From contig NZ_CP017754.1 of assembly GCF_001854325.1 (NCBI RefSeq), positions 3,286,001-3,350,000 on the forward strand: a stretch of DNA of 64,000 nt, read 5' to 3'. Shown here in pieces: positions 47,276 through 54,066 of this stretch; the first letter of the stretch is position 1; the number at the start of each line of letters is the position of its first letter. Origin of the DNA: Cupriavidus malaysiensis (GTDB lineage: Bacteria; Pseudomonadota; Gammaproteobacteria; Burkholderiales; Burkholderiaceae). Made by a program: the position numbers and the translations under genes. The notes below the pieces were generated by a model. The model worked only from the letters and a program-made list of their open reading frames with translations, was not told where the DNA came from and ran no database searches.

Positions 47276-48481
47276 TCAGTGCGGCGCCTTGTCGCGAGCG
47301 CGCACGAAACGCGGCAGCGAGTCCTGCGGCCGGCCGGCGTCGGACGCCACGCAATTGCGCCCCATTGTCTTGGCCTCGTAGAGTGCGCTGTCGGCGCGCC
47401 GCATCAGGGCATCGGGGCCCTCCCCCGGCCGCCGCTCGGCCATACCGACGCTGACCGTGTAATGGATGGCATCCGGCTCGGAAGGACAAGGCGTGCCGCG
47501 CACCAGCGTGCTCAGTTTCAAGGTTGCCGCCCGGCCGCGATCCAGTGAGGTGTTCGGCATCACGATACCGAACTCCTCTCCGTCCAGCCTGCCGACCACG
47601 TCCTCGGCGCGCACGCTGCGCGACAGCAAGCCGGCAAAATGCCGCAGGACGCCGTCGCCGGCGAGATGACCGTAGAGATCGTTGATCGCCTTGAAGTGAT
47701 CGAGATCGACAAAGGCGACCGTCAGCGGCTGCCCCTTGCGCTCAGCCTGCTCGCAGGCCGCCTCGAAGTCCTCCCAGAAAGCGCCGCGCGTGAGTACCTG
47801 GGTCAGGTCATCATGGCGCGCGCGCTGCTCCAGCAAGCGACGCAGGCGATCGTATGCCATCAGCGCAAAGCTGATGGACAGGCCCGCGGCGGCAAAGACA
47901 TGCAGCACGCCAAGACTGCCCGCCTCGACCGGCAAGAACAGGCGGCCATCCTGCGCGGCGGCATACGCTTGCAGCAAGCTGACCAGTGTCGATGCCAGTG
48001 CGATCAGTAGCAAGGACAAGGCCGCCAGCCGGCCGATACCACGCCTCCCGGCCACGCGCGCAAGCACGATCAGCGCCAGGCCCAGCGCGTAAACGGCGCC
48101 AGCCGCCGCGAGCCCGAGCAGCACCACATACTCCGGAGCACGTGATAACGTCATCCAGCCCACGGCCGCCAGGATGACCGCGTTCAGGGCCACCCAGATC
48201 CAGCCATGGCCGCGCTTGCCGAAAAAGCGCCGGGTCCCGTACAGCATGGCAGACAGCGCCAGCACCAGCATCAGTTCGGCCAGGCCCTGCGGGCTCCCTC
48301 CCGGCAGCCACTGGCGAGAAACCAGGGCCACGGCCGCCGCACACACGGCAAGACCGGCGGCCGCCCAGGGCTTCAGGCCGATACCGCCCATGCCGGGCGT
48401 GCGCAGCAACGCCAGGCACACGACGCCCATCTGCAGGCCGAACAGGCCGGCAATGAGCACGATCCACTGTGACTGAGACAT
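47276..48481 (-). CDS. Membrane GGDEF protein with a degenerate DGEEF active site
   Basis: 401 residues. Six or seven hydrophobic helices (about 5-215) precede a GGDEF domain (about 235-395): HDDLTQVLTRGAFWEDF, VAFVDLDHFKAIND and the active-site loop RLDGEEFGIVMP. The signature reads DGEEF instead of GG(D/E)EF, so the first Gly is Asp. Five residues upstream is RAED, the RxxD inhibitory c-di-GMP site at the correct distance. It may be a low-activity diguanylate cyclase or a c-di-GMP sensor. The start MSQSQWIV is preceded by a GGGAAAAC site. Confidence 0.85.
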   Translation of the reverse strand: MSQSQWIVLIAGLFGLQMGVVCLALLRTPGMGGIGLKPWAAAGLAVCAAAVALVSRQWLPGGSPQGLAELMLVLALSAMLYGTRRFFGKRGHGWIWVALNAVILAAVGWMTLSRAPEYVVLLGLAAAGAVYALGLALIVLARVAGRRGIGRLAALSLLLIALASTLVSLLQAYAAAQDGRLFLPVEAGSLGVLHVFAAAGLSISFALMAYDRLRRLLEQRARHDDLTQVLTRGAFWEDFEAACEQAERKGQPLTVAFVDLDHFKAINDLYGHLAGDGVLRHFAGLLSRSVRAEDVVGRLDGEEFGIVMPNTSLDRGRAATLKLSTLVRGTPCPSEPDAIHYTVSVGMAERRPGEGPDALMRRADSALYEAKTMGRNCVASDAGRPQDSLPRFVRARDKAPH

Positions 48482-48940
48482 GTTTTCCCGTTCCAAGTGC
48501 GAAGCTGCCACGCTTCCGGCGACGCCCGCCCCCCCCGCCGGACGCCGCTACCGGCGTGAGCCTCTGCACCGCAATGCCGCCACCTTCCCCCGGGTAAGCC
48601 GCACCGGGTGGGTGGCGTGCCGGCGCGTCATGGCGCGCCGGTTCGTCTGGTTGGTCCGAGTCGCGACGATACGATGTGTCGGACGCCTGGCGTTGTCGTG
48701 GAACTCTCTCTATCTTGGTCCCTTCGCCAGCTTTTCCGCTCTCCGCGCAGCAGGACATCGCATCGCCGGCGCAGCGGTGTGCGGATTATGTCAGCGCCGG
48801 GGCCCAAGTCAAGCCATGCCGGCGGCGGCCTCGTAACGGCTGCCCACGCGATGCCGTCGAGATTCCCGGCAAGTGTCCCGTGCTCACCAGCGACATGGCA
48901 ATTGACCGCCAGCCGAGCCGGAGGCTACAATTGCCGGCTT
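48482..48940. other. Intergenic region before tRNA-Pro (no gene seen)
   Basis: 459 bp between the GGDEF gene and tRNA-Pro. Short frames here are Arg/Pro-rich in every phase and look spurious. The only signal I can place is the tRNA promoter at 48902-48931. Confidence 0.55.
48902..48931 (+). promoter_or_regulatory. σ70 promoter of tRNA-Pro
   Basis: TTGACC (48902-48907), 18-bp spacer, TACAAT (48926-48931), ending 9 bp before the mature tRNA 5' end. Confidence 0.7.
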
Positions 48941-49017
48941 CGGGGCGTAGCGCAGCCTGGTAGCGCATCTGATTTGGGATCAGAGGGTCGCATGTTCGAA
49001 TCATGTCGCCCCGACCA
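48941..49017 (+). tRNA. tRNA-Pro (TGG)
   Basis: 77 nt with encoded CCA. Acceptor CGGGGCG pairs with CGCCCCG; the anticodon loop TTTGGGA gives TGG; T-loop TGTTCGAATCA. Confidence 0.96.
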
Positions 49018-49032
49018 GTTTTATTGCAAATC

Positions 49033-49065
49033 AACGGCTTGTACCTGCTGGTACAAGCCGTTTTT
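49033..49065 (+). terminator. Terminator of tRNA-Pro
   Basis: A 13-bp stem AACGGCTTGTACC, loop TGCT, GGTACAAGCCGTT, then TTTG. Very stable and 15 bp after the CCA end. Confidence 0.9.
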
Positions 49066-49253
49066 GTTTGGCCGCCACCATGTTTGGTCGTTACCAAACA
49101 CGACATGGCGCCCGGGAAGACATTGCCCTTGAGCAACTTGCTCGACCCATACCCCCAAAAGGAGTAACCCCAACGTCGGTAGGGGTACATTTGCACCGCT
49201 CGCATCGCAGAATGACGCTCGGCAACACACTCACACTCCCGTTGCCGTTTGGC

Positions 49254-49279
49254 GTGTAGGAGGCGTCACCCTCCTACAC
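49254..49279. other. Perfect 10-bp hairpin downstream of the small membrane protein gene
   Basis: GTGTAGGAGG, loop CGTCAC, CCTCCTACAC. No T run on either side. It lies 26 bp past the stop of the gene at 49305 (minus strand) and may mark its 3' end. Confidence 0.6.
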
Positions 49280-49304
49280 GACCTCTTTTCAGGCCGGCCC
49301 ACCT

Positions 49305-49820
49305 TCAGGGCAATGACGTCAATGGCTCTCGGCGCTCGAGGTGCCAGTACGCCAGGGCGGCAACCAGCCCGAACACCGCATGCGCCAGCAAGCTCTCCAA
49401 GCCGCGCGCCTGATCGAACCAGTTGAAGTAGCGGGTAAAGACATAGAAGTTCAGCAGGTAGGCTCCCACGCCGAACAGCGCGCCGGACAGCGCGACCAGG
49501 CCCTGACCGGAATCCAGCCGGAAGGCGGCGATCAGCATGGCGAGCACCAGCGCCAGCACGATCGACAGGCCGAAGTGCACGATGGCGGCAGCCAGCACCA
49601 CGATCCAACTGAACGCATCGGGCGAACTCAGCGCGCCGCTGCCGAGCATGATCGCCGCGACCATCTTGACCGTGTCCCAGGCCCCTCGATAGAGCACAAA
49701 GCGCGCCGCCAGCAATTCCATCACGACATAGACCACGCCAGCGGCAAGCCCCGCAAAGGCCGCTGCCCGCCAGTCCGGCATACGGTGGACGAAGCGGTGC
49801 GAATGCAGGTGCAGTTCCAT
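49305..49820 (-). CDS. Small four-helix membrane protein, unknown function
   Basis: 171 residues; family not recognised. Four hydrophobic helices (about 22-45, 60-82, 100-122, 135-160) with a His-rich N-terminus (MELHLHSHRFVHRM) that could be cytoplasmic and bind metal. The start has a canonical AGGAGG 5 bp before the ATG, so I prefer it to the open frame reaching 49958. It stands alone between tRNA-Pro and infA. Confidence 0.75.
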   Translation of the reverse strand: MELHLHSHRFVHRMPDWRAAAFAGLAAGVVYVVMELLAARFVLYRGAWDTVKMVAAIMLGSGALSSPDAFSWIVVLAAAIVHFGLSIVLALVLAMLIAAFRLDSGQGLVALSGALFGVGAYLLNFYVFTRYFNWFDQARGLESLLAHAVFGLVAALAYWHLERREPLTSLP

Positions 49821-50369
49821 ATGAACCTCCTTGCTCGGCATCCCCCCGGGGACAGCACAGCGTGCGCACCTGCCACACCAACCCGGCTCGGCAAACGCGC
49901 CGCCCTCATAGATACATATAGGTCGCCGCGGGAAAATGCCAAGCGGCCGCCACCGCACCCCGGCAGCACGCCCGGCCGGCGCCCGGCAGCTGCTTGTTGC
50001 CGCGCACCAGTCCTATCGAGCCAGTCTCCGGCTTCGTGATACAATGTTGAATGGCGCCAGCATCAGGCGCAGCGTGCCCTGTCACCGGGCGCCCCCGCTG
50101 AAAACGACATCATCCCCACGGCGCGGCTGCGGCGAGCCAGCTTTGTTTCTTGCCCAGCAGCACCGTGCGCATTTCACGGCCGCGTCGGTACTGGACCCGG
50201 CCTGCAGGCTGGGGCAATTCCGCCCTTTTCTCGATTTCACGACACTCCGCGCTGCATGCGGGCGTTGCGCCGCGATGCGGCGGCTCGTGCCGATCGGGAA
50301 ATCGCGGCATAGAATGCATTTCTCTCAACTCATGCGGCCCCATTGAGGCTGCGGAAAAGGAAAGACAGA
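49821..50369. other. Long leader/promoter region before infA (no gene seen)
   Basis: 549 bp without a convincing gene. TACAAT at 50040-50045 could be a -10 for infA, giving a ~320-nt leader, but no -35 is recognisable. A 136-codon frame at 49936-50346 has shadow-like composition. Confidence 0.5.
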
Positions 50370-50591
50370 TTGGCTAAGGAAGAACTGATTGAATTTGGCG
50401 GCGTGGTGTCGGAAGCCCTCCCCGACAACCGCTATCGCGTCACGCTGGAAAACGGCGTCGAGATCTGGGCCTATGCGTCCGGCAAGATGCAGAAGCACCG
50501 CATCCGTATTCTCGCCGGCGATCGCGTGACCCTGGAAATGTCGCCATACGACCTGACCAAGGGTCGCATCAACTTCCGTCACAAGTCCTGA
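50370..50591 (+). CDS. infA: Translation initiation factor IF-1
   Basis: 73 residues: [18 protein letters not shown], then [18 protein letters not shown] and the C-terminal GRINFRHKS of the S1/OB fold. IF-1 occupies the ribosomal A site during initiation. By homology the start is TTG at 50370 (reads Met-Ala-Lys-Glu), 5-6 bases after AAGGAAAGAC; no ATG is in frame nearby. A stand-alone copy, not in the ribosomal-protein operon, so the genome may hold a second infA, as other Burkholderiaceae do. Confidence 0.93.
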   Translation: MAKEELIEFGGVVSEALPDNRYRVTLENGVEIWAYASGKMQKHRIRILAGDRVTLEMSPYDLTKGRINFRHKS

Positions 50592-50600
50592 TCCTTCGCC

Positions 50601-50642
50601 GGCGGGCGCTTCGTCCGGCACGTCGCCGGAGCAGCGCCCGCC
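50601..50642. other. Two-tier GC hairpin after infA
   Basis: GGCGGGCGCT pairs with AGCGCCCGCC and an inner TCCGGC with GCCGGA. No T run; possible Rho-associated or stabilising 3' end for infA. Confidence 0.5.
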
Positions 50643-50760
50643 AGCCGTCAGGTTCAGCCGCGGGGCTTGCCGGCCGCGGGAAAGCGGTCGTGCGCCTTGC
50701 GCATGAGCGGCGGTTTCGCCATACTCGGCCGTTACGATCACAGCGCACGCCTGTCACGTC

Positions 50761-51234
50761 ATGAACCTGATCCTGTGGCGCCATGCCGAGGCCGAAGAGG
50801 CCGCCGGCCCGCTGGGCCTCACCCGTAACGGCGACCTGCAGCGCGCACTGACGCGGCGGGGCCACCAGCAGGCGCAAGCCTGTGCGAAATGGCTGCGCGC
50901 GCATGCCGCACCCGGCATCCGCGTGCTCTGCAGCCCGGCAGTGCGCGCGCGCGAAACTGCCGCCGCACTGACCCCACAGCCCGAGATCGTGCGCGAACTG
51001 GTGCCCGGCGCCGACGTCAGCACCGTGCTTGCCGCGGTCGGCTGGCCGGAAGGCCCAGACACCATCGTGGTAGGGCACCAGCCCTGGCTCGGCCGCGTGG
51101 CCAGCCTGCTGCTGGCCGGCAGCGAGATGGACTGGAGCGTACGCAAGAGCGGCATCTGGTGGCTCGCAAGCCGGACCCGCGAAAACGAGGCGCAGGTCGT
51201 GTTACGCGCCGTGGTCAACCCCGAATTCCTCTGA
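50761..51234 (+). CDS. sixA: SixA-like phosphohistidine phosphatase
   Basis: 157 residues, small histidine-phosphatase fold. The catalytic RHG motif appears as LILWRHAEAE, with a second Arg in SPAVRARETA and the second His in VVGHQPWLG. SixA removes phosphate from phosphohistidine proteins such as ArcB or the nitrogen PTS in E. coli; the partner here is unknown. It is upstream of the OlsB-like gene, same direction, 166 bp apart. Confidence 0.88.
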   Translation: MNLILWRHAEAEEAAGPLGLTRNGDLQRALTRRGHQQAQACAKWLRAHAAPGIRVLCSPAVRARETAAALTPQPEIVRELVPGADVSTVLAAVGWPEGPDTIVVGHQPWLGRVASLLLAGSEMDWSVRKSGIWWLASRTRENEAQVVLRAVVNPEFL

Positions 51235-51308
51235 CCCGGCACCAGGGCGAGTGCATCGCCCGCCGCGCGATGCACTCCCGTGCACCGGAATTGCCTTCGG
51301 CCGGCGCC

Positions 51309-51364
51309 GCGTCACGCAACCGTCATTACCTCTTCACGGCGCTGTCACCCGGCCTCTCTACATT
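51309..51364 (+). promoter_or_regulatory. Predicted PhoB-activated promoter (tandem Pho boxes) of the OlsB-like gene
   Basis: Four 7-bp half-sites recur every 11 bp: GCGTCAC (51309), CCGTCAT (51320), TCTTCAC (51331) and CTGTCAC (51342-51348). Exactly 10 bp later is TACATT (51359-51364), a -10 element at the spacing seen in E. coli phoA. No separate -35 is present, as expected for PhoB promoters. The start would be near 51371, 30 nt before the gene. Confidence 0.6.
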
Positions 51365-51400
51365 GCTTCGCAACAGTTACGTCATCGAAAGGACATACTG

Positions 51401-52237
51401 ATGCGAGATCTGCCGACGCCGACCCAGCCGCTCTTCGACGCCTTGCCCAATGGCCTGAACGGCCAGACGGCGCGGAGGCGTCTTCATCGCCAACCGGATG
51501 CACCAGCGCATGAGCCGGCTGCTTTCAGCGTGGCGTGGGCGCGCCACCAGGACGAGGTAGTCGAAGCCCAACGGCTGCGCTACAAGGTTTTTGCGGAGGA
51601 AATGGGCGCGCGCCTGACCTCCACCGTGCCCGAGCTGGACGTCGACATGTTCGACGCCTATTGCGATCACCTGATCGTGCGCGACCAGACCACGCTCAAG
51701 GTGGTAGGCACCTATCGCGTGCTGCCGCCGCACCAGGCCAAGCGCATCGGCTGCCTGTACGCGGAATCGGAATTCGACCTGGTGCGCCTGGCCCACCTGC
51801 GCCCGAAGATGCTGGAACTCGGCCGCTCCTGCGTGCATCGCGACTATCGCTCCGGCAGCGTCATCATGGCGCTGTGGGGCGGGCTCGGCGAGTACCTGCA
51901 GCGCTGGGGAATCGAGTCGATGCTGGGTTGTGCGAGCGTGCCGATGAGCGATGGCGGCCACTATGCCGCCAGCTTGTACCGGCGCTTCGCCGAGCGCTCG
52001 CTGGCACCGATCGAGTACCATGCCTTCCCGCGCCTCCCGCTGCCGGTGGACGACCTGAACCAGGATCTGGACGTCGAGCCGCCCGCGCTGATCAAGGGCT
52101 ACCTGCGCCTGGGCGCGCGTATCTGCGGCCTGCCTGCCTGGGATCCCGACTTCAACGTCGCGGACTTCCTGACCCTGCTGCGCGTGGCCGACATGAATCC
52201 GCGCTACGCCCGCCACTTCCTCGGCCTGAGCCGCTGA
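51401..52237 (+). CDS. olsB: OlsB-like N-acyltransferase (ornithine lipid synthesis)
   Basis: 278 residues of the COG3176/OlsB acyltransferase type, a GNAT-like fold. Landmarks are EAQRLRYKVFAEEMGA, DHLIVRD, GTYRVL and LELGRSCVHRDYRSG. OlsB transfers a 3-hydroxyacyl chain from ACP to the α-amino group of ornithine to make lyso-ornithine lipid, completed by an OlsA acyltransferase. No olsA gene is in this window. The ATG has an AAAGGA site 7 bp upstream; the open frame before it is the promoter region. Preceded by a strong Pho-box array and followed by the convergent ppx. A different acyl acceptor cannot be excluded. Confidence 0.72.
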   Translation: MRDLPTPTQPLFDALPNGLNGQTARRRLHRQPDAPAHEPAAFSVAWARHQDEVVEAQRLRYKVFAEEMGARLTSTVPELDVDMFDAYCDHLIVRDQTTLKVVGTYRVLPPHQAKRIGCLYAESEFDLVRLAHLRPKMLELGRSCVHRDYRSGSVIMALWGGLGEYLQRWGIESMLGCASVPMSDGGHYAASLYRRFAERSLAPIEYHAFPRLPLPVDDLNQDLDVEPPALIKGYLRLGARICGLPAWDPDFNVADFLTLLRVADMNPRYARHFLGLSR

Positions 52238-52309
52238 GCCGCGCACGGCCGGCCTGCGCATTCGGCAATGGACTCCGGACGAGCCTGAAACGGGCCCGTT
52301 GCGGGCCCC

Positions 52310-52335
52310 GGCACCCTGCCCCGGCGGCGGGTGCC
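52310..52335. other. Hairpin between convergent olsB-like and ppx genes
   Basis: GGCACCC (52310-52316) pairs with GGGTGCC (52329-52335); a second palindromic GGGCCC pair lies just upstream (52292-52308). No T run. Probably shared 3'-end structure. Confidence 0.5.
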
Positions 52336-52339
52336 GTGC

Positions 52340-53872
52340 TCAGGCGTAGACCACCTTGTAGCGCTTGCCCACCCGCTCCCACTCATCGGCCTCCTGGGCG
52401 AGGCTGTATTCGATCAGCGGATTGCCATCGATCCAGTCGCGCGGCAACCGCACCTCGAAACCTTCGTCGAGCGCATCGGCGCGCTGGCGCACGCGGATCT
52501 GCGGCAGCGGCGAGTCGGTACGCCGGCGGCACAGCACGAAGGCCAGGCGCAGGCTGAACAGCATGCGCCAGTCGAGGAAGCGTCCGCTGCCGGAGAGCTT
52601 GCCGAGCTTGCCCGCGTGCCCGAGCAGCAGCGCGGCCAGCCGCGCCTGGTCGGTCTTCGAGAAGCCGGGCATATCGGCGTGCGTGGCGATGTAGGCCGAG
52701 TGCTTGTGATAGCCACTGTGCGAGATCGACATGCCGATCTCGTGCAGGCTTGCCGCCCAGCCGAGCAGGGCGAGATTGTCCTCGCGGAGTTCGTCGGGCG
52801 GCTCGGGGAATTGCGCCAGCAGGCTCAGCGCGGCATTGCGCACGCGTTGGGCCTGCGCGCGGTCCACCGCATAACGGCGCATGAACTGGTCGACCGTGAC
52901 GGTGCGCATGTCCTCGTGATGACTGCGGCCCAGCAGGTCGTAGAGCACCCCGAGGCGCAGCGCCCCGTCGGTGACATCCATGCGCTCGATGTCCAGTTCG
53001 GCGAACACGCCCAGCATGATCGCCAGCCCGCCCGGCAGCACCGGGATGCGGTCCGGCTTGAGCCCGGCCAGCTTGACCCGGTTGGCGTTCTCCGCCTTGA
53101 CCAGTGCGCGCTTGAGCCGCTCCAGTCCCTCGCGGGTGATGCCGTGCTCGCCCGGGTTGTCGTTCATGCCGTTGAGCTCGATCAGTTCTGCCAGCGCGCG
53201 CGCCGTCCCCGAGGAACCGACCGCCTGCTGCCAGCCGGCGCCGCGATACTGGCGCACCAGCACCTGGATCTCGCGCCGCGCGGCCAGCTCGGCCTGCTTC
53301 ATCGCGTAGTCGTCGACATTGCCGCTGGGGAAGAACTGCCGGCTGTGCGACACGCAGCCGATGTACAGGCTCTCCATCAGCTTGGGCTGGAAGCCGCTGC
53401 CGATGATGAACTCGGTCGAGCCGCCGCCGATATCGACCACCAGCCGGTTGCCCTGGCACGCCGGGGCATCGTGCGAGGCACCGAGGTAGATCAGGCGCGC
53501 CTCTTCGCGGCCGGCGATGACTTCGATCGGGAAGCCCAGCGCCGCCTCTGCCTCGATCAGGAATTCCGGCGCATTCTTCGCCACCCGCAGCGTATTGGTC
53601 GCCACCGCGCGCACCTGCCCGGGCGCGAAATCGCGCAAGCGGTCACCGAAGCGCCGCAACGCATCGACGCCGCGTCGCCGCGCGGGCTGGTCGAGATACT
53701 TGTCAGGGGTCAGGCCGGCTGCCAGCCGGACAGGCTCGCGCAGCGCGTCGACCTGGAAGATCTGACTCGCCGGACCCGATGCGGTCATGGTCTCGTCCAC
53801 CCGCCCGATCATCAATCGGAAGCTGTTCGAACCCATGTCGACTGCGGCCAGCAAGCGTGGGGATTCATTCAT
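52340..53872 (-). CDS. ppx: Exopolyphosphatase (Ppx/GppA family)
   Basis: 510 residues. ASKHA-type ATPase core with the N-terminal AAVDMGSNSFRLMI phosphate loop, the second loop VVDIGGGSTEFI, and a C-terminal HD-like helical domain (about 310-500). It removes terminal phosphate from polyphosphate and, in some relatives, pppGpp. Divergent from ppk, its functional opposite, with 194 bp between the predicted starts. Confidence 0.93.
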   Translation of the reverse strand: MNESPRLLAAVDMGSNSFRLMIGRVDETMTASGPASQIFQVDALREPVRLAAGLTPDKYLDQPARRRGVDALRRFGDRLRDFAPGQVRAVATNTLRVAKNAPEFLIEAEAALGFPIEVIAGREEARLIYLGASHDAPACQGNRLVVDIGGGSTEFIIGSGFQPKLMESLYIGCVSHSRQFFPSGNVDDYAMKQAELAARREIQVLVRQYRGAGWQQAVGSSGTARALAELIELNGMNDNPGEHGITREGLERLKRALVKAENANRVKLAGLKPDRIPVLPGGLAIMLGVFAELDIERMDVTDGALRLGVLYDLLGRSHHEDMRTVTVDQFMRRYAVDRAQAQRVRNAALSLLAQFPEPPDELREDNLALLGWAASLHEIGMSISHSGYHKHSAYIATHADMPGFSKTDQARLAALLLGHAGKLGKLSGSGRFLDWRMLFSLRLAFVLCRRRTDSPLPQIRVRQRADALDEGFEVRLPRDWIDGNPLIEYSLAQEADEWERVGKRYKVVYA

Positions 53873-54003
53873 CGTTGTGTGCGGAACTCAGATGTGGGAT
53901 TCTCGGTGGCCCGGCAACCGGCGGCACTTGCGGCACCTTCCCTGTCCATGGCCCAATCCCTCAAAATATGTCTTGCTCATGACCGGAGCATGACAAAATC
54001 ACA

Positions 54004-54021
54004 ATGTCATCAAACTGACAT
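54004..54021 (+). promoter_or_regulatory. Candidate Pho box between ppx and ppk
   Basis: ATGTCAT (54004-54010) and CTGACAT (54015-54021) are 11 bp apart; the second has one mismatch to CTGTCAT. The same bases form an inverted repeat ATGTCA-N6-TGACAT, so another regulator is possible. Located 46 bp upstream of my preferred ppk start. Confidence 0.4.
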
Positions 54022-54066
54022 GATTCTATGAAAAAGTCGCAGCATTACCAAAATAAGGTCATGCCA

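Noticed and set aside
49936..50346. 136-codon frame before infA
   Set aside because: No ribosome site, Arg/Pro/Ala-rich shadow composition, no conserved pattern.
50750..50757. Single CTGTCAC before sixA as a Pho box
   Set aside because: Only one half-site, no partner at 11 bp.
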